From Saccharina japonica (lineage: Eukaryota; Sar; Phaeophyceae; Laminariales; Laminariaceae), in assembly GCA_008828725.1 (NCBI GenBank), contig MEHQ01001678.1:1-64000 (forward strand): a stretch of DNA of 64,000 nucleotides, in the 5' to 3' direction. Below the pieces are notes generated by a model. The model searched no databases and was not told the origin of the DNA. It saw nothing but the letters and a program-made list of their open reading frames with translations. This document shows, in pieces, positions 36,555-47,778 of the stretch (position 1 is the first letter of the stretch; every line of letters begins with the position of its first letter). The position numbers and the translations under genes are program-made.

Positions 36555-36675
36555 ATTATTACGGGGGACCTAGAGTAAATAGGAACGAATATTGTTGGTA
36601 AAAATAGGTAAATTTATAAGTAGGTTTTTGTGTGTACCGTAGGTCCTATTTACTACATTAGCCCACCCCGTAATA
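36555..36675. mobile_element. MITE family A, copy 5
   Basis: TATTACGGGGGACCTAGAGT at the left, ATTAGCCCACCCCGTAATA at the right, and the AAAATAGGTAAATTTATA core. The right end is the same as in copy 1 at 2811-2925. Confidence 0.75.
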
Positions 36676-36978
36676 GTGTTGGATGGTGTTTTTTTTTTTT
36701 TTTATCGCGATCTGTCGGGTGTTACAGGGATTTCGAAAGAAGTCGCCCCTATGTTTTCGGAGAGCTCTAAATTAGAAATCCGCATTCGCTCGAAAAAGTG
36801 TAACAATGCCACAGATGTCATCGAAACGAGGCCAGCTGGTACTGTTTTTTGTATACATCCCACATTATAGAAGGGCAGCAGAGAGTGGAGGGTGGCCGCC
36901 AATCAACAAGCTTGATCACATGCCGGTATGATATATATATATATTTTTACCCATCACCTTTACTTTCCAGTTCAACTC

Positions 36979-37088
36979 GTGGGAGGTTTCATATACCCTT
37001 AGCGGCATTCTGGACTATAAGCAGTGCGTAGCCGTGGGAGGTTTCATATACCCTTAGCGGCATTCTGGACTATAAGCAGTGCGTAGCC
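36979..37088. repeat. Tandem duplication, 54-55 bp unit
   Basis: Two perfect copies of a unit starting GTGGGAGGTTTCATATACCC and ending CAGTGCGTAGCC. Confidence 0.9.
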
Positions 37089-37562
37089 CTGGTCACAGGT
37101 GTCGTCCGGGGTCTATGGTCATACGACTACGGCCATGCATGAAAATGAAGTACCCCCCTCCCCCTCTCCCCCCCGGGTACAAGCACGCCTTCATTCTGTA
37201 CCGCGCAAAGGGTTCAGCATTGCTTGCTCACTGCTCGCCGGTCTGCGTCGGGCTTCACCAACTCGCGCTTTCGGCATAGTAGTAGGGACAAGACAAAATA
37301 AAAACGCCCTGTGTGCACCATAAAATACACCAGCCGAGGTTCGAACCCCGGCGCAAGCGGCCAGCTATACCGTACACATCTGGCCTAATGAGACATCACC
37401 CTTCTCTTGAGACCCTAAGCCATCACAGGAAACCACCGCCGGTGAAAGACGAAAAAAAAAAGAGGCCAAAACCTCACAAACAATGTCAGGTTTATTATGA
37501 CGCGCGCTGGGATAAAGGTAACGCTTTTTTTGGGCCGAAACAGTTTTTCATTGACGGGGCTC

Positions 37563-38195
37563 CTTAGGGCCCATATTAACGAGTATAAAATGAATTCAAT
37601 TTGGGAAAAATAAAATAAAAATTCGCTTTTCATTGGTCAACACACGCACCAGCACCAATTTTTATGCCCCAAGATCCTAATCTTTGGTGCTGGTGCGTGT
37701 GTTGACCAATGAAAAGCGGATTCGAATAAAAAAAAATCCAAATTGATTTTTTTTTCTTTTTCGTTAAAACGGGCCCTTAGGGCCCATATTAACGAGTATA
37801 AAATGAATTCAATTTGGGAAAAATAAAATTCAAATTCGCTTTTCATTGGTCAACACACGCACCAGCACCCCCCAAGATCCTAATCTTTGGTGCTGGTGCG
37901 TGTGTTGACCAATGAAAAGCGGATTTGAATAATATTTTTTTTCAAATTGAATTTTTTCTTCTTCGTTAAAACGGGCCCTTAGGGCCCGTTTTAACGAAGA
38001 AAAAAAAAAAATTGGAAAAAAAAAAAAAAATCAAATCCGCTTTTCATTGGTCAGAACCCGCACCACCGCCCAAGATTATACCCCAAGATCCTAATCTTTG
38101 GTGCTGGTGCGTGTGTTGACCAATGAAAAGCGAATTTGATTTTTTTTTTTCCAAATTGAATTTTTTTCTTCTTCGTTAAAACGGGCCCTTAACCC
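37563..38195. mobile_element. Three head-to-tail palindromic MITEs
   Basis: Three elements of about 205 bp abut at 37563-37775, 37776-37978 and 37979-38195. Each is nearly one long hairpin: TTAGGGCCCATATTAACGAG or TTAGGGCCCGTTTTAACGAA at the left and CGTTAAAACGGGCCCTTA at the right. The inner arm TTTTCATTGGTCAACACACG is paired with TGTGTTGACCAATGAAAAGC around a short loop. An isolated end (GAAACGGGCCCTAAGC) is at about 22013 in SF3A1 intron 9. Confidence 0.85.
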
Positions 38196-39065
38196 AAATT
38201 CGTCGGAACTCTCTCCTTCTCGTGCCGCTGAGTGTTTCACCTTATACTTGAGCGCCACGGGATCTCTCCTCGGGTATCCCTCCACAATCGGTTTTTGGGT
38301 GAATTACTACTGACTTGCTGTTAGGATTAGATCTCCTCAAGAGAGCATAGTCTCAGAGAAAAAATCATGGTGCACCTCTACCGTCGTAGCGTGCGTATTA
38401 TTGCCGGGGTTCATTAGACNCCAACCCCTGGGCCGGTACGCCTCCAAACCATCGAAACAATATTATCACCCCCCGGGGTCGGTCGGTACGCCTTCCAAAC
38501 AGTAAAAACCTGTATGTCACGCGGCACCCGAGGGTCCCCACGAAAAAGCAGTTACGCTACCGGCATCGCACATCATGGGAAACGTCATGAAGAGGGGCAG
38601 AGCTCTTGAGCCACGGGGCGGGTTGATCAACGTGAGCAGAGAACGCGTATATGCTATATGGCCCCGGCGAAGCCTGCTGTCTCCACAAAACCTTGGGTGG
38701 CGTTCCTCCAACCACACGAGTGCCGAATCGTTTTCCGCCTGTCCTCAGACTGCCCCCCTACTGCATTAAATGAACCTGCGTCTTAAGCTCCGACAGCAGC
38801 GTCTGACGAGCTAGCTACAGCAAGCGCGTGCCGTAAGCAATCATGGCAGCGAGTGCTGCGCAAGCCACAGCATGACTGCTGCGCCGGCACCGCCCGTCGC
38901 ACCTCACGTCCTCCCCGGTACTACGTAGCGTTTACGGCCCCGACCGCAGTCCGCCGACAAGCCGTCGGCAGCGTTAAGTATCACCCCCCCCGTTGCTATC
39001 ANCCCCGTCTGCTGCCTGGGTGGGTGTGTCAAAAGTGTGCACCAAATGTTATACATCGTACTTTT

Positions 39066-39427
39066 TTAGGGTAGGGTAGGGTAGGGTAGGGTAGGGTAGG
39101 GTAGGGTAGGGTAGAGTAAGGAGCACGAGGGTACGCTGATATGTCTGCATACATATGTACCGCTGCACGCTCTTCTGGGATTGGAGATTGAGATAACACC
39201 GCACCCAACCCCTTAATCCGTTTAGGCTATTTAAGGCATGCGGCTTATTAGGACCGCACTCCCGTTGTGAGGACAAAACGTTTGGAACTACATAGATGAA
39301 AAAGAAGGTTACTTCAAGCTGTAGGGAAAAGGTTCCTCCACAGCAGTGCACTATTACTATTGATAGTACAAAGGTTCATCCTTTTCTACAGTGGGTCGCT
39401 AGACTTTCATCAAGTTAAAAAAAAGGT
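39066..39427. repeat. Repeat X, inverted copy, first half
   Basis: A TAGGG array (39066-39115) is followed by the reverse complement of 28880-29190, ending CATCAAGTTAAAAAAAAGGT. Together with 32040-33020 it makes a full inverted copy of X, split inside the TAGGG array by a 6 kb segment (33020-39066). Confidence 0.9.
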
Positions 39428-41360
39428 GGGCTCTTGTTATCGACAAGTGTTATTAATAGTGTAGACAACTGCTACCATGCGTAGACAAGTGTGCAGGTGT
39501 TACAGCTAGCTTACCGTCCCAATGCGCTGTCATTCGCTCCTTCCCGCCGCCGACAGACAAGAGCTTCCCATACTGCTCTACACTCCACTCGCAGTCTGCT
39601 CAATCCAACCACAGGTGGTCCACATCATCAGATGGTCCCCAGCAGCAGGCCGTAGTTCGCCACATAGAGAGAGACAGAGAGAGAGAGGCGAGGGTGGACG
39701 GTTTGTCGGCTGTCGACGACGTTTGCAGGCAGCCTAGCACACAGGGCAACCATGAGAAGGTATATACGCGCAGTGTGTACATGCATACGAGTACTGGCGC
39801 GGGTATTTACCGGTATGCACGTAGTGCTTCGTTTGATCGGTTCATACGACACCGACAATAAGTAAAGAACATTACCGGTACGTACAATAGTACAGCAGTA
39901 GTATCACACTCTTATTCCAAGGACACTCGTCTGTGCCTGGTATATACGTACTGCTCTACGTACTATTAATACCGTACGTATATACGAAGTATCTGGTATA
40001 TGCTACGAGTCTCTTGTCTGATAACCAACTGCTGTTAATACTATTAATACTTTACGAGCAGCGCTTACCCGCTCCGAACGGAAGATAACGCGCAGCGCTT
40101 ACCCGTGCAGCCCAGAAGATGACATAGATATTGATACCTAACATAAACCTGACATATACATAACATAAACCTAACGTATACCTAACACATACGAATCATG
40201 ATAAGTAGCAGTTTTTGACTCAATAATTCATGACCGGATGAGCTCTTCAAATTATGGATAGTGTCATCGTAGTGCAAAATAGTTTAAAGTTGCTTTTTCT
40301 CGTAGGATTATTCAATAGGGCTACGTAAGCGAACAAAAGAACGTTCTTCGAACTTGTGTTTCGGCTGATATTTGTGAGCTCTCCTCATGTGCTTACGTAT
40401 GTATGTACTACTGCTGTAGCTCGGAAAACAAGGCAACAACCCAACCCCTGCTGTGGCATTGATCAACACACACCCATCCAACGATTTTTAAAGCTGAATT
40501 TCTTGGCAACGAGGAGAGTGCAACTGTGATACTAATAAACGTATTCTGCTTATGGAAACGTCTTCTGCTTATGCAAACGGCTTCTGCTTACGTATGCAAA
40601 CGTCTTCTGCTTATCAGGCAATCGTCTTCTGCTTTATGCAAAAATCTCGGCGATATAATTCCAAAGCCATAACGTTCAATGTTCAATGTTCAATGTTCGT
40701 GGTGTGGGCCCTCGTTGTTGCCGAGAACATGAGCTTGGACAGAGCAAGCACTGGAAATTTATCGCAGGCCGTGTTCCAGCAGTGTGGTTAGGGGTGGAGG
40801 GCGGGGGGGGCAGCAACGGAGAGATGAGCATACCAAGCCGAGGGTGAATATAAACCCGTAAGTACGCGCGATCGAAGTATTACACTCAGCTAGCAAAGAT
40901 GAGCTTCGACGAAATCCTCGAGCTCACAGCTGTTTTTTTTTTTTTTTTTTTTTTTATACACCACGAGTACCTACAGCATGAAATTGAAATTATCATGTAC
41001 CGGCACCAGTACTCGTAGTCTATTAATAGTCTAAAGCGGTAACAAATGTTTTAACATAATATGACACGAATGCTCCTCTTTTCGTCGCCCTCTACGTACC
41101 TCTACCCTCTACGAGCATACTAGGTATATGGTCAACATCGTAGTTTTAAAGTTTGTGCGTAGATAGCCACGGCCTGCTGCTGCTTGCCTTCCCTGCTACA
41201 ACTTGAAATGTGACTTCAATGCTGGTACGAGTATTAATCCACAGGAGTCACCCATGCCTCTGATGTACCACTGCTTGCTGTACAAACAAGGTGTGCCGAG
41301 ATGGCGATCGTATGTATATACCAGGTAGATGTCAATGTTCCAGCTATATATATCAATACA
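39428..41360. other. Non-coding interval
   Basis: No exon is recognised. It contains ACATAAACCTAACRTATAC-like short repeats (40135-40195), a repeated GTCTTCTGCTTATGCAAACG word (40550-40640), and a dispersed repeat ending in a T-run (40848-40955; related copies at about 8592, 17590 and 19977). Confidence 0.4.
40848..40955. repeat. Dispersed repeat ending in poly-T
   Basis: GCAAAGATGAGCTTCGACGA, then AATCCTCGAGCTCACAGCTG and 23 Ts. Related copies are at about 8592-8682, 17590-17710 (no T-run) and 19977-20008. The T-run at one end suggests a retroposed poly-A tail on the minus strand. Confidence 0.55.
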
Positions 41361-41364
41361 TACG

Positions 41365-44000
41365 TTGATCTTCTTTGGTTCGGAAACTTTCCTCGGCATA
41401 TCTTCGTACCTCACAGCCACTCTCAGCCTCTAATTGCCGAAGCAGAAGTTACTTGCTTCCCAAAGTCCTTTCTTTGCTTTCGTTTTTCTTCGCATATTCG
41501 CGATTTTACTTGCTTTGCCTCCAGCTTTTTTTCATTTTTTTGTGCTCGTGCTTGAACACGGCAACGGGGAGGGGCGCGGCGCTATCGCAGGTATCGGCGG
41601 GCGCTGCCCAGTACAGGGAGGTCGGCAGGAGCGCGGTCGCCGTTTTCGTGGCTAGACTTCGCGTGTCCATCGAGAGGTGGTCGCGAGGGGGCAGGGAGCT
41701 TACGAGGCTGATAGAGCCTCAGACGTTCGAAGTTTTTTTCGCGTGATTTCTTCATGCTCCCATAAAAATACTTCTGTACGTTTGTTTTTCGTTCATTTGT
41801 GTGTGTACTGCAGTACAATACAGCAGTGAGTAGTAGGCGGGTACTATACGTTCGGTTGTACGTGCCTACTGCCGTGCGGACAGTGCTGTACCGTGATGTG
41901 CCTTCTCTTCTTCAGTAAATCTTACAGCAGTAGTAGTGTCGTTTCTTCCATAATGTGACATGTTCATCTCGTGCATGAGTGAGGTACGTTTTACGACACA
42001 GCGGTAGGCGGGTGCTATTACGTTCAGTTACGTTGCGTACCAAGGGCGCACAAAAAAAATCCCCGAGACCCACACTCCAATTTTTGTATTTAGGGCCTGC
42101 TGAGGGGGGGGGGTGGTGACCTTCACTAAATCCTATATAAACCACGACTCAACACTAATTCCTATACCAACAAGTGACTTGATCTTAGACTGGGGACTGG
42201 GGACGAAACTATTATACTTGACTTGACTGGGCATAGAGTCACTCCATCATTTAGAGCGGCAAGTCTTCTTGATCTGTTTTGGTGTTACGAGTTATGAGTT
42301 CTCTGTGTATTGCGAACAAAAGCTGCCTTGCCTGGTCCATTTGCCTGATGCAACCTAATCCAAATCTAGCAGCCCATACAAGCTCCATATATAACGTAAG
42401 GTGTGATGCAAGGTGGCTCGAGCTCAGTGCACCTACGAGCCTCTGCTTTGGAAACTAGAGGAGCTGCCGGCTGCGGTACGTTCGAACCAAAACGCGGCGA
42501 GACTGTTTCTTGAAACCGTCGAAAACTGCGGCGAAATGGGCGCGACACACAACGCACGACGAGCGCCTCCCACATAAAGTGTTGGTGCGCAACTAAAATG
42601 AGCATACTTAATCAAGTATTTTTGGCTTGCTTATTGTAAGCTAAATAATCAAAGCAACCATAATGTCGTGCTTATTTGCTCATTTTAGCTATATGGAGTT
42701 TAACAGAGTATACTAAACGCCATACAGAATAAGTGTATGGGTTTTAGAATGCCCTTAGTAAACTCTATACAAACAAAAAGGGTAGTGTTTTGTGTCGACA
42801 TATTCTATGGGTTCTAGTATGGCGATACTGAAATTCCTTAATAATTATGATATATTAGGTTTTAGTATAAACACACTAAACGCCATACAAACGAAATAAG
42901 CAACTAAAAGTTGCTTAAACAAGCATTTTTTTACCTAATAATAAGCAATAATCGAAGCAACCCCTTTATTTAGTTGCTTACCAACACTTACTCCCACCTT
43001 TCGAACAACCGGTGCGGACACACGCACACAGACACCTCCGTCTCGGTTGTGCCCACCCCCGAAACATCCCGATTCAAGAGGGGAGGATCCCGGCGCAAGA
43101 GTTGTTGGCGGCATAGTGAAATGTGGTATTATACATATTCAGGCTGCAACGGCATATATATATGACCCAACGATGTATCCATGAAACACACACAAACAAC
43201 ACGCGTACGGCCCAGGCGTATGGTTTCGAGAACGCGTCTTGTTAATCAACTGACCTCAATACGGCTTCGAAATGAGTGTTTAGTACATTCGAACCAGCTC
43301 TACCTCCGACACGTCAATATAGGCTTCGAAACGAGTGCATAATTGAGCGAAAAAAAAAATGCCTTGGCACTGAGATTAGGACGTAGTTATAGGTAACGGT
43401 GGTTAAAGTGTCCATATTTTTATAGACCCAAAAGTATGCCCTCTATCAACGATAATGGAATGGGAGGAGGGTGTGTGGATACCAGGTCCCCTTCCCCTAG
43501 ATAGTACCGCCTCATTACACACAAGTTCAAGGTCAACCAGAGCTTGCCCACTCCGTTCCGTGAAGACCCGAGCACACCAACCCACCTCGTGTGTCCTCCA
43601 CACCACAACCTCACATAAGAGAAACCTGCCAGGGGCTCCGCCCCACATTGGCGTCGACGGCAGGACCGCCCCACACTTACCTGGCATTTTTTAAGTCGGT
43701 CCTTGCACCACGGCGTGGACCTCTTTTACCCCTTTCCTTTCGCGAGCGTAGCGGGCGGAGCGGAGCTTTGCTTTCTTCGCGATCTTTTTTCGTGTTGAAA
43801 TATACTGTAGATATTCCCATTATCGTTTTATGTCCTGTACTTGCCGTCATACATATATTTGAGCTCTTGGCATTATCAAGTCGCCAGTTGCAGCTAAAAT
43901 AATATATGTTCCTGTTTTACGCTTTTCACATATGGTTCCGTTCTTCCTTCCGCGAGCGTAGCGGGCGGCGTTAGCCGCCCGCGCAGCGGAGCTCTTGTAA
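41365..44000. repeat. Divergent dispersed repeat, copy 1 (blocks at 41365-41910 and 43725-44000)
   Basis: Block one has TTTCCTCGGCATATCTTCG and CAGCCACTCTCAGCCTCTAA. Block two has CGCGAGCGTAGCGGGCGG and GTTAGCCGCCCGCGCAGCGG. Both recur in the same order and orientation at 55755-57245. In this copy the interval between blocks contains the element at 42580-42990. No protein is recognised. Confidence 0.6.
42580..42990. mobile_element. Non-autonomous element with TIRs, about 410 bp
   Basis: Left end AGTGTTGGTGCGCAACTAAA; right end TTTAGTTGCTTACCAACACT. AT-rich inside, with subterminal copies of AAGCAACTAAAAGTTGCTT-like sequence and two GTTTAGTATA.ACACACTAAACGCCAT-type inner inverted repeats. No target-site duplication could be fixed and no coding potential is seen. 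Confidence 0.65.
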
Positions 44001-44255
44001 TATGTACCGGTACCGCAGCCAGACCGCGGAGAGGATCGCTTGAAGCTACTACCTGGTATATATTAAAAATGGCACTGACAGCAGATTGACCCATTGCTCA
44101 ACCCAAACCCACTTCGTCGTCTGCATTTCACACGTATCATACGCGTATCATAGCTTAGACATGTTACCAGTATCATACGAGTACTTGCTGTACTCGGTCT
44201 CGTACGAGTACTCTTATCATATACGTGCTCGTCGTATATACGTAGCACAAAACAC

Positions 44256-44454
44256 TACAGGGTACAGGACACCTATTAGTAATAAGAAACAGGAAATCAG
44301 GTGCAGGCTGGGTTTCTTATTTGAGAGAGGGTGCTTTCTACACTAACTTCAAGATAACGACTCCCGAATTTCTTACGTAGTTTTCCTCTGAATCTCAGCC
44401 TGGCTTTCTTATTAGCCTGTTTCTTACTACTAATAGGCGTCCTGTACTGCTGTA
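44256..44454. mobile_element. MITE family B, copy 2
   Basis: An element of about 200 bp with ends TACAGGGTACAGGACACCTA and TAATAGGCGTCCTGTACTGC, and inner arms AATAAGAAACAGG / CCTGTTTCTTACT. The core GGCTGGGTTTCTTATTTGAG matches copy 1 at 14596-14766. Confidence 0.75.
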
Positions 44455-44744
44455 CAGCTGTACAGCAATACAACATCCGGCATATCGCTAGCTGGTGAGG
44501 GATACCAGGTACATCGTAATGAGGGACAGTAAGGGAGTGCCAACTTTATACATGTATCATAGAGCGCGAACAAGCAAACAGCACAAGGCGGTAGGCGAGC
44601 AAACACAGGGACTGCAACCAACGAGGAAACAAGGGCAACAAACGACAGATAAAACCCGCCGCTTGCTCACACACACGTACGTCGTTCCGCACCTATTTTT
44701 TTTTTATAGTAGTACTGTAGTGACATCATGATCTACACTCTCAC

Positions 44745-45018
44745 CAAGGTTTTTGATCTTGAAAGCGGCATTGAACGCCGGGCGGTGTCCGTCACGCTCG
44801 GTGTCAGCCAACACACCGTCACAGTCGAAAATTAAGGCTTGCAGAAGGTCCTCCTGTCCGTCAACAGACGACTCAACAGGCGCCGCTGCGGCTTCGCCTC
44901 CAGAGGAGCTAGAATACACCGCGAACTTAGCTACAGGAACCGCGAAAGCAGCTGCCCCGCTGACCAGTACAGCCAGTGCACCGGCCACTGGGAGACACAG
45001 CCGTTGGAATGGTGGCAT
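44745..45018 (-). CDS. cbbY: CbbY-like HAD phosphatase, exon 1 with plastid presequence
   Basis: The start Met (45018) opens a signal peptide (residues 1-25, LPVAGALAVLVSGAAAF) with the heterokont AAAF cleavage motif, then a Ser/Ala-rich transit stretch. HAD motif I follows: ALIFDCDGVLADTE, with the nucleophile Asp65 and acid/base Asp67. The adjoining ERDGHRPAFNAAF matches the CbbY subfamily (KDGHR..FN in plants). The exon ends after 91 codons plus one base at a GGTGAGA donor. The next exons on this strand would lie to the left, but those found (30142-31599) are inverted. An in-frame upstream Met exists but would bury the signal peptide. The divergent partner is not clear; 45019-45860 shows no exon. 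Confidence 0.85.
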
Positions 45019-45860
45019 GGTTAATTGCGGCAAGGCTGTGCGGCGCCGGATGCTTGGCTTGGGGAAATCAGAAGCCTCGCGTAGGATGGCATACTCATGA
45101 ATCGAGATCATGAAAATGGAGTTGTTTGAAAACTTGTGGCGTGTTTTATGACCGTTGCGGCACAATTAATGCGAAATATAACGTTCACTTGACGAGCTGG
45201 TTTGTTACGTTTCGCATTCATCCATGCCTGTGTGCTGTGTGCTGTGTGCCATGTGCCATGACTACGATCCCCCCACGCCCCCACGCGCCCCCTTTGCGCC
45301 TACTACCTAGTGTATGCATGCATAGTCGTACGTACAGTACTACTGCTGTTGTACCGGCAGGGCTGTTCACCGAAAATAAAAATGGCTCGAGTCGACTTTT
45401 TTATTTTCGCTATTTTTCTTCGTCGAAAAGTAAAGTCGGTCGGTTTGTCGGTTTTTGGTCGGTTTTAATATAAAAAACCGAAACCGAACCGATGATACTA
45501 CTTTTCGGTTGGTTTCTCTGTCGGTTTCTCGGCGACACTACGTAGTCAGATGGTCAATACTTCGAAGGGTTCGGTGTGAATATGTTGGTACCATGTGACG
45601 ACATGATCGTAGTATGGTGTCACGTGCGTACTACGTGATGGCCAGGATTGGCTGTTGTGAACAGACTCGGAAAATTAAGTGCTCGGTCGATTTTTCGTTA
45701 TTTTTTTTGCCGAAAGTATCTCTCTGTTTCGGTCGATTGTATATGTTTTACATGAAGATATGTAGGTTTTATTGGCGCACGGGACGGATGGGGAAAACGA
45801 ACGATAAAAACGAGTCGGTTTTTCGGTTTCGTTTTATGTTTAGCAACAGAAAAACCGACT

Positions 45861-46612
45861 GGCCATTCCTAACGAACAAAAAAAAATCACGATTCGTGAC
45901 GTTTTGGCATGACAAAATATCACGATTCGTGATGTTTCTTTCCTAACGAAAATAGGTGCTTTTTCGTCACGTTTCGTGATATTTTCAAATTATAAAAAAT
46001 CCGATATTTTCAAACCAACGGTATTTGAGGGTGGGGCCAACTCTCGCAGGTAGGTCACGGCCAGGCCGTGCCGGGCCGACCGCGCCCGACCCGGTCCGTG
46101 ATTCAAACCATGGGCAGAGGCCCGACACGGTCTGTGATATTCAAACCTCACGCGCCGTCGGCCAGGCCAGGTCCGCGCGAGGTTCCAATCTCGCTGACAT
46201 GACGTCTGCTCTGCCTGGCCCATGAGATTTTCAGATTATTTTTGCTTTTTCTTCACGCTGTGTCTCCGCCCCCTCGAGATTTGGAGGTCACAGCAGGCCC
46301 GTTACACCGCACCCAGCAGTGCCTTTAGGCAGCCGCTCGCTGTCCACAACCGGCGTACGGAGCAGGGCCTGGCATGCCCTTATACCGGCCCTCGGATACC
46401 GTTGGTGTCGGGTGGGTTACGTAGTGCCTTGATCAGGCGTATTTTGAGCCACGACAAATGTCGTGAATCGTGATTTTGTTTTTTTTTAAGAAATTGTAAA
46501 AAAATTGGCGTCATGAATCGTGAGGTTTTTGTCGTGAATCACGACAAAAAAAATCACGATTCACGACAAAAACCTCACGAATCGTGATTTTTTTCGTTCG
46601 TTAGGAATGGCC
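45861..46612. mobile_element. Non-autonomous element with TIRs, about 750 bp
   Basis: Left end GGCCATTCCTAACGAACAAA, then AATCACGATTCGTGAC. The right end is the inverted equivalent (CACGAATCGTGATTT, then CGTTCGTTAGGAATGGCC). Further AATCACGATTCGTGAC-type palindromes lie inside both ends. No transposase is seen and no clear target-site duplication. It sits within CGGTTTTTCGGTCGG-rich DNA that flanks both sides (45410-45860 and 46620-46690). Confidence 0.7.
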
Positions 46613-46705
46613 CTAAAAAAAAAAAAACGGTTTTCGGTCGGAAAAACCCGACAAAACCCGACTGAAAAAACGACTGTCGGCTTCGGTTCACGTAACACTC
46701 TGTGC

Positions 46706-47770
46706 TAGGGTTGTGTATCAACAAAAAAACGGGGTTGATATGATACTTGATATTTTGGGCGGAATCGGCGTGATATTATCATGATATGTTGATATATATC
46801 AACATATGATGATACATCGATATATCAGGTTATCATGATATTATGTTGATATTTTTGGAAGGTTTCAAAGAGCGCAACAGCGCCCCGATGAGTTGAAATT
46901 TCACGACGAGTCAAATCACCGCACACGCGCAGGCATGCGCACGTCCGTAGCAGTGAGTATACGTGTTCAATTGGTAACAATCCCTCTGAAATAACTTATT
47001 TTGCTGCAGCCTGTATCAGGTAGGTATCAGAGACAGCAACATAACTACCCAAATAAATGCATACTCGCACCCACCCGTGTTTGGTTGTACCATATACGCC
47101 TCTTCTAGATAGTTTATTTGGTCGTTTCGTCGACGCACGCCATTTATGGATGCGGCCGACTAACGGCACAAGTAGTAGTATCACACAGACCCAGCCCACT
47201 ATAAGTAGACACGTGAAACCCATGGTGTCTACAACGAACGGTGTACATACAAACATGTTATCCTTCCATTTGCATCCGATAATTCATCCCCTCCGGGTCC
47301 CTGCAAGCGGTACTTTGTACTTGGCACTTGACGCCCTACATCATTATCTACAGTAGTACTATTAATAGATGTCATGTTTCATGCTTTCGTGCAGGAACGC
47401 GATGTCTGCTACCCGCTCCCCACCCAGGCGGCTCCGGTGCTTCGTGACCACGCGTCCGCCTACTGAGAATACACGCTCGGACGCAACAGAGACGTGTGGC
47501 GTGTGACCCTCGGCGTGCGCGCGTATATCCACCACCTGTGCGCTGTTCGCTACTTGGTTGGGCCGCACAAAAATGGTGTTACATGACGCAAACGCCTCTT
47601 TTTGGGTCTGGAAATATCAACTTATCACGAAATTTCACTTGATTTGATATATCATGATAAGTTGATATATATCAACTTATCAGCGTTGTGTTGATGCGAT
47701 ACTTGATATTATATCAACTCAACTTATATCAACATATCACGCGTGATATTTTCGTTGATACACAACCCTA
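46706..47770. mobile_element. Degenerate hAT-family DNA transposon with 8-bp TSD
   Basis: Terminal inverted repeats: TAGGGTTGTGTATCAAC at the left and GTTGATACACAACCCTA at the right. The 8-bp target-site duplication CTCTGTGC is exact on both sides (46698-46705 and 47771-47778). Subterminal DNA is rich in TTGATATATCA-like palindromes, as is usual for hAT ends. At 1065 bp it is far shorter than an autonomous element. It retains only the end of a transposase gene on the minus strand (see 47362-47568). Confidence 0.9.
47362..47568 (-). pseudogene. hAT transposase C-terminal dimerisation domain, relic
   Basis: A 68-residue frame with SVASERVFSVGGRVVTKHRS and RLGGERVADIAFLHESM. It closely resembles the hAT C-terminal signature (S.ERVFS..G.I....R..L....V..L..L..N). 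The catalytic core and BED finger are missing, so the element cannot move itself. It lies between the TIRs of the 46706-47770 element. Confidence 0.82.
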
Positions 47771-47778
47771 CTCTGTGC

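Noticed and set aside
37330..37360. tRNA-like B box (GAGGTTCGAACCCC)
   Set aside because: No matching A box, acceptor stem or anticodon arm could be folded around it.
43403..43687. 94-residue minus-strand open frame
   Set aside because: No splice context or domain, and it lies within the repeat interval between the duplicated blocks.
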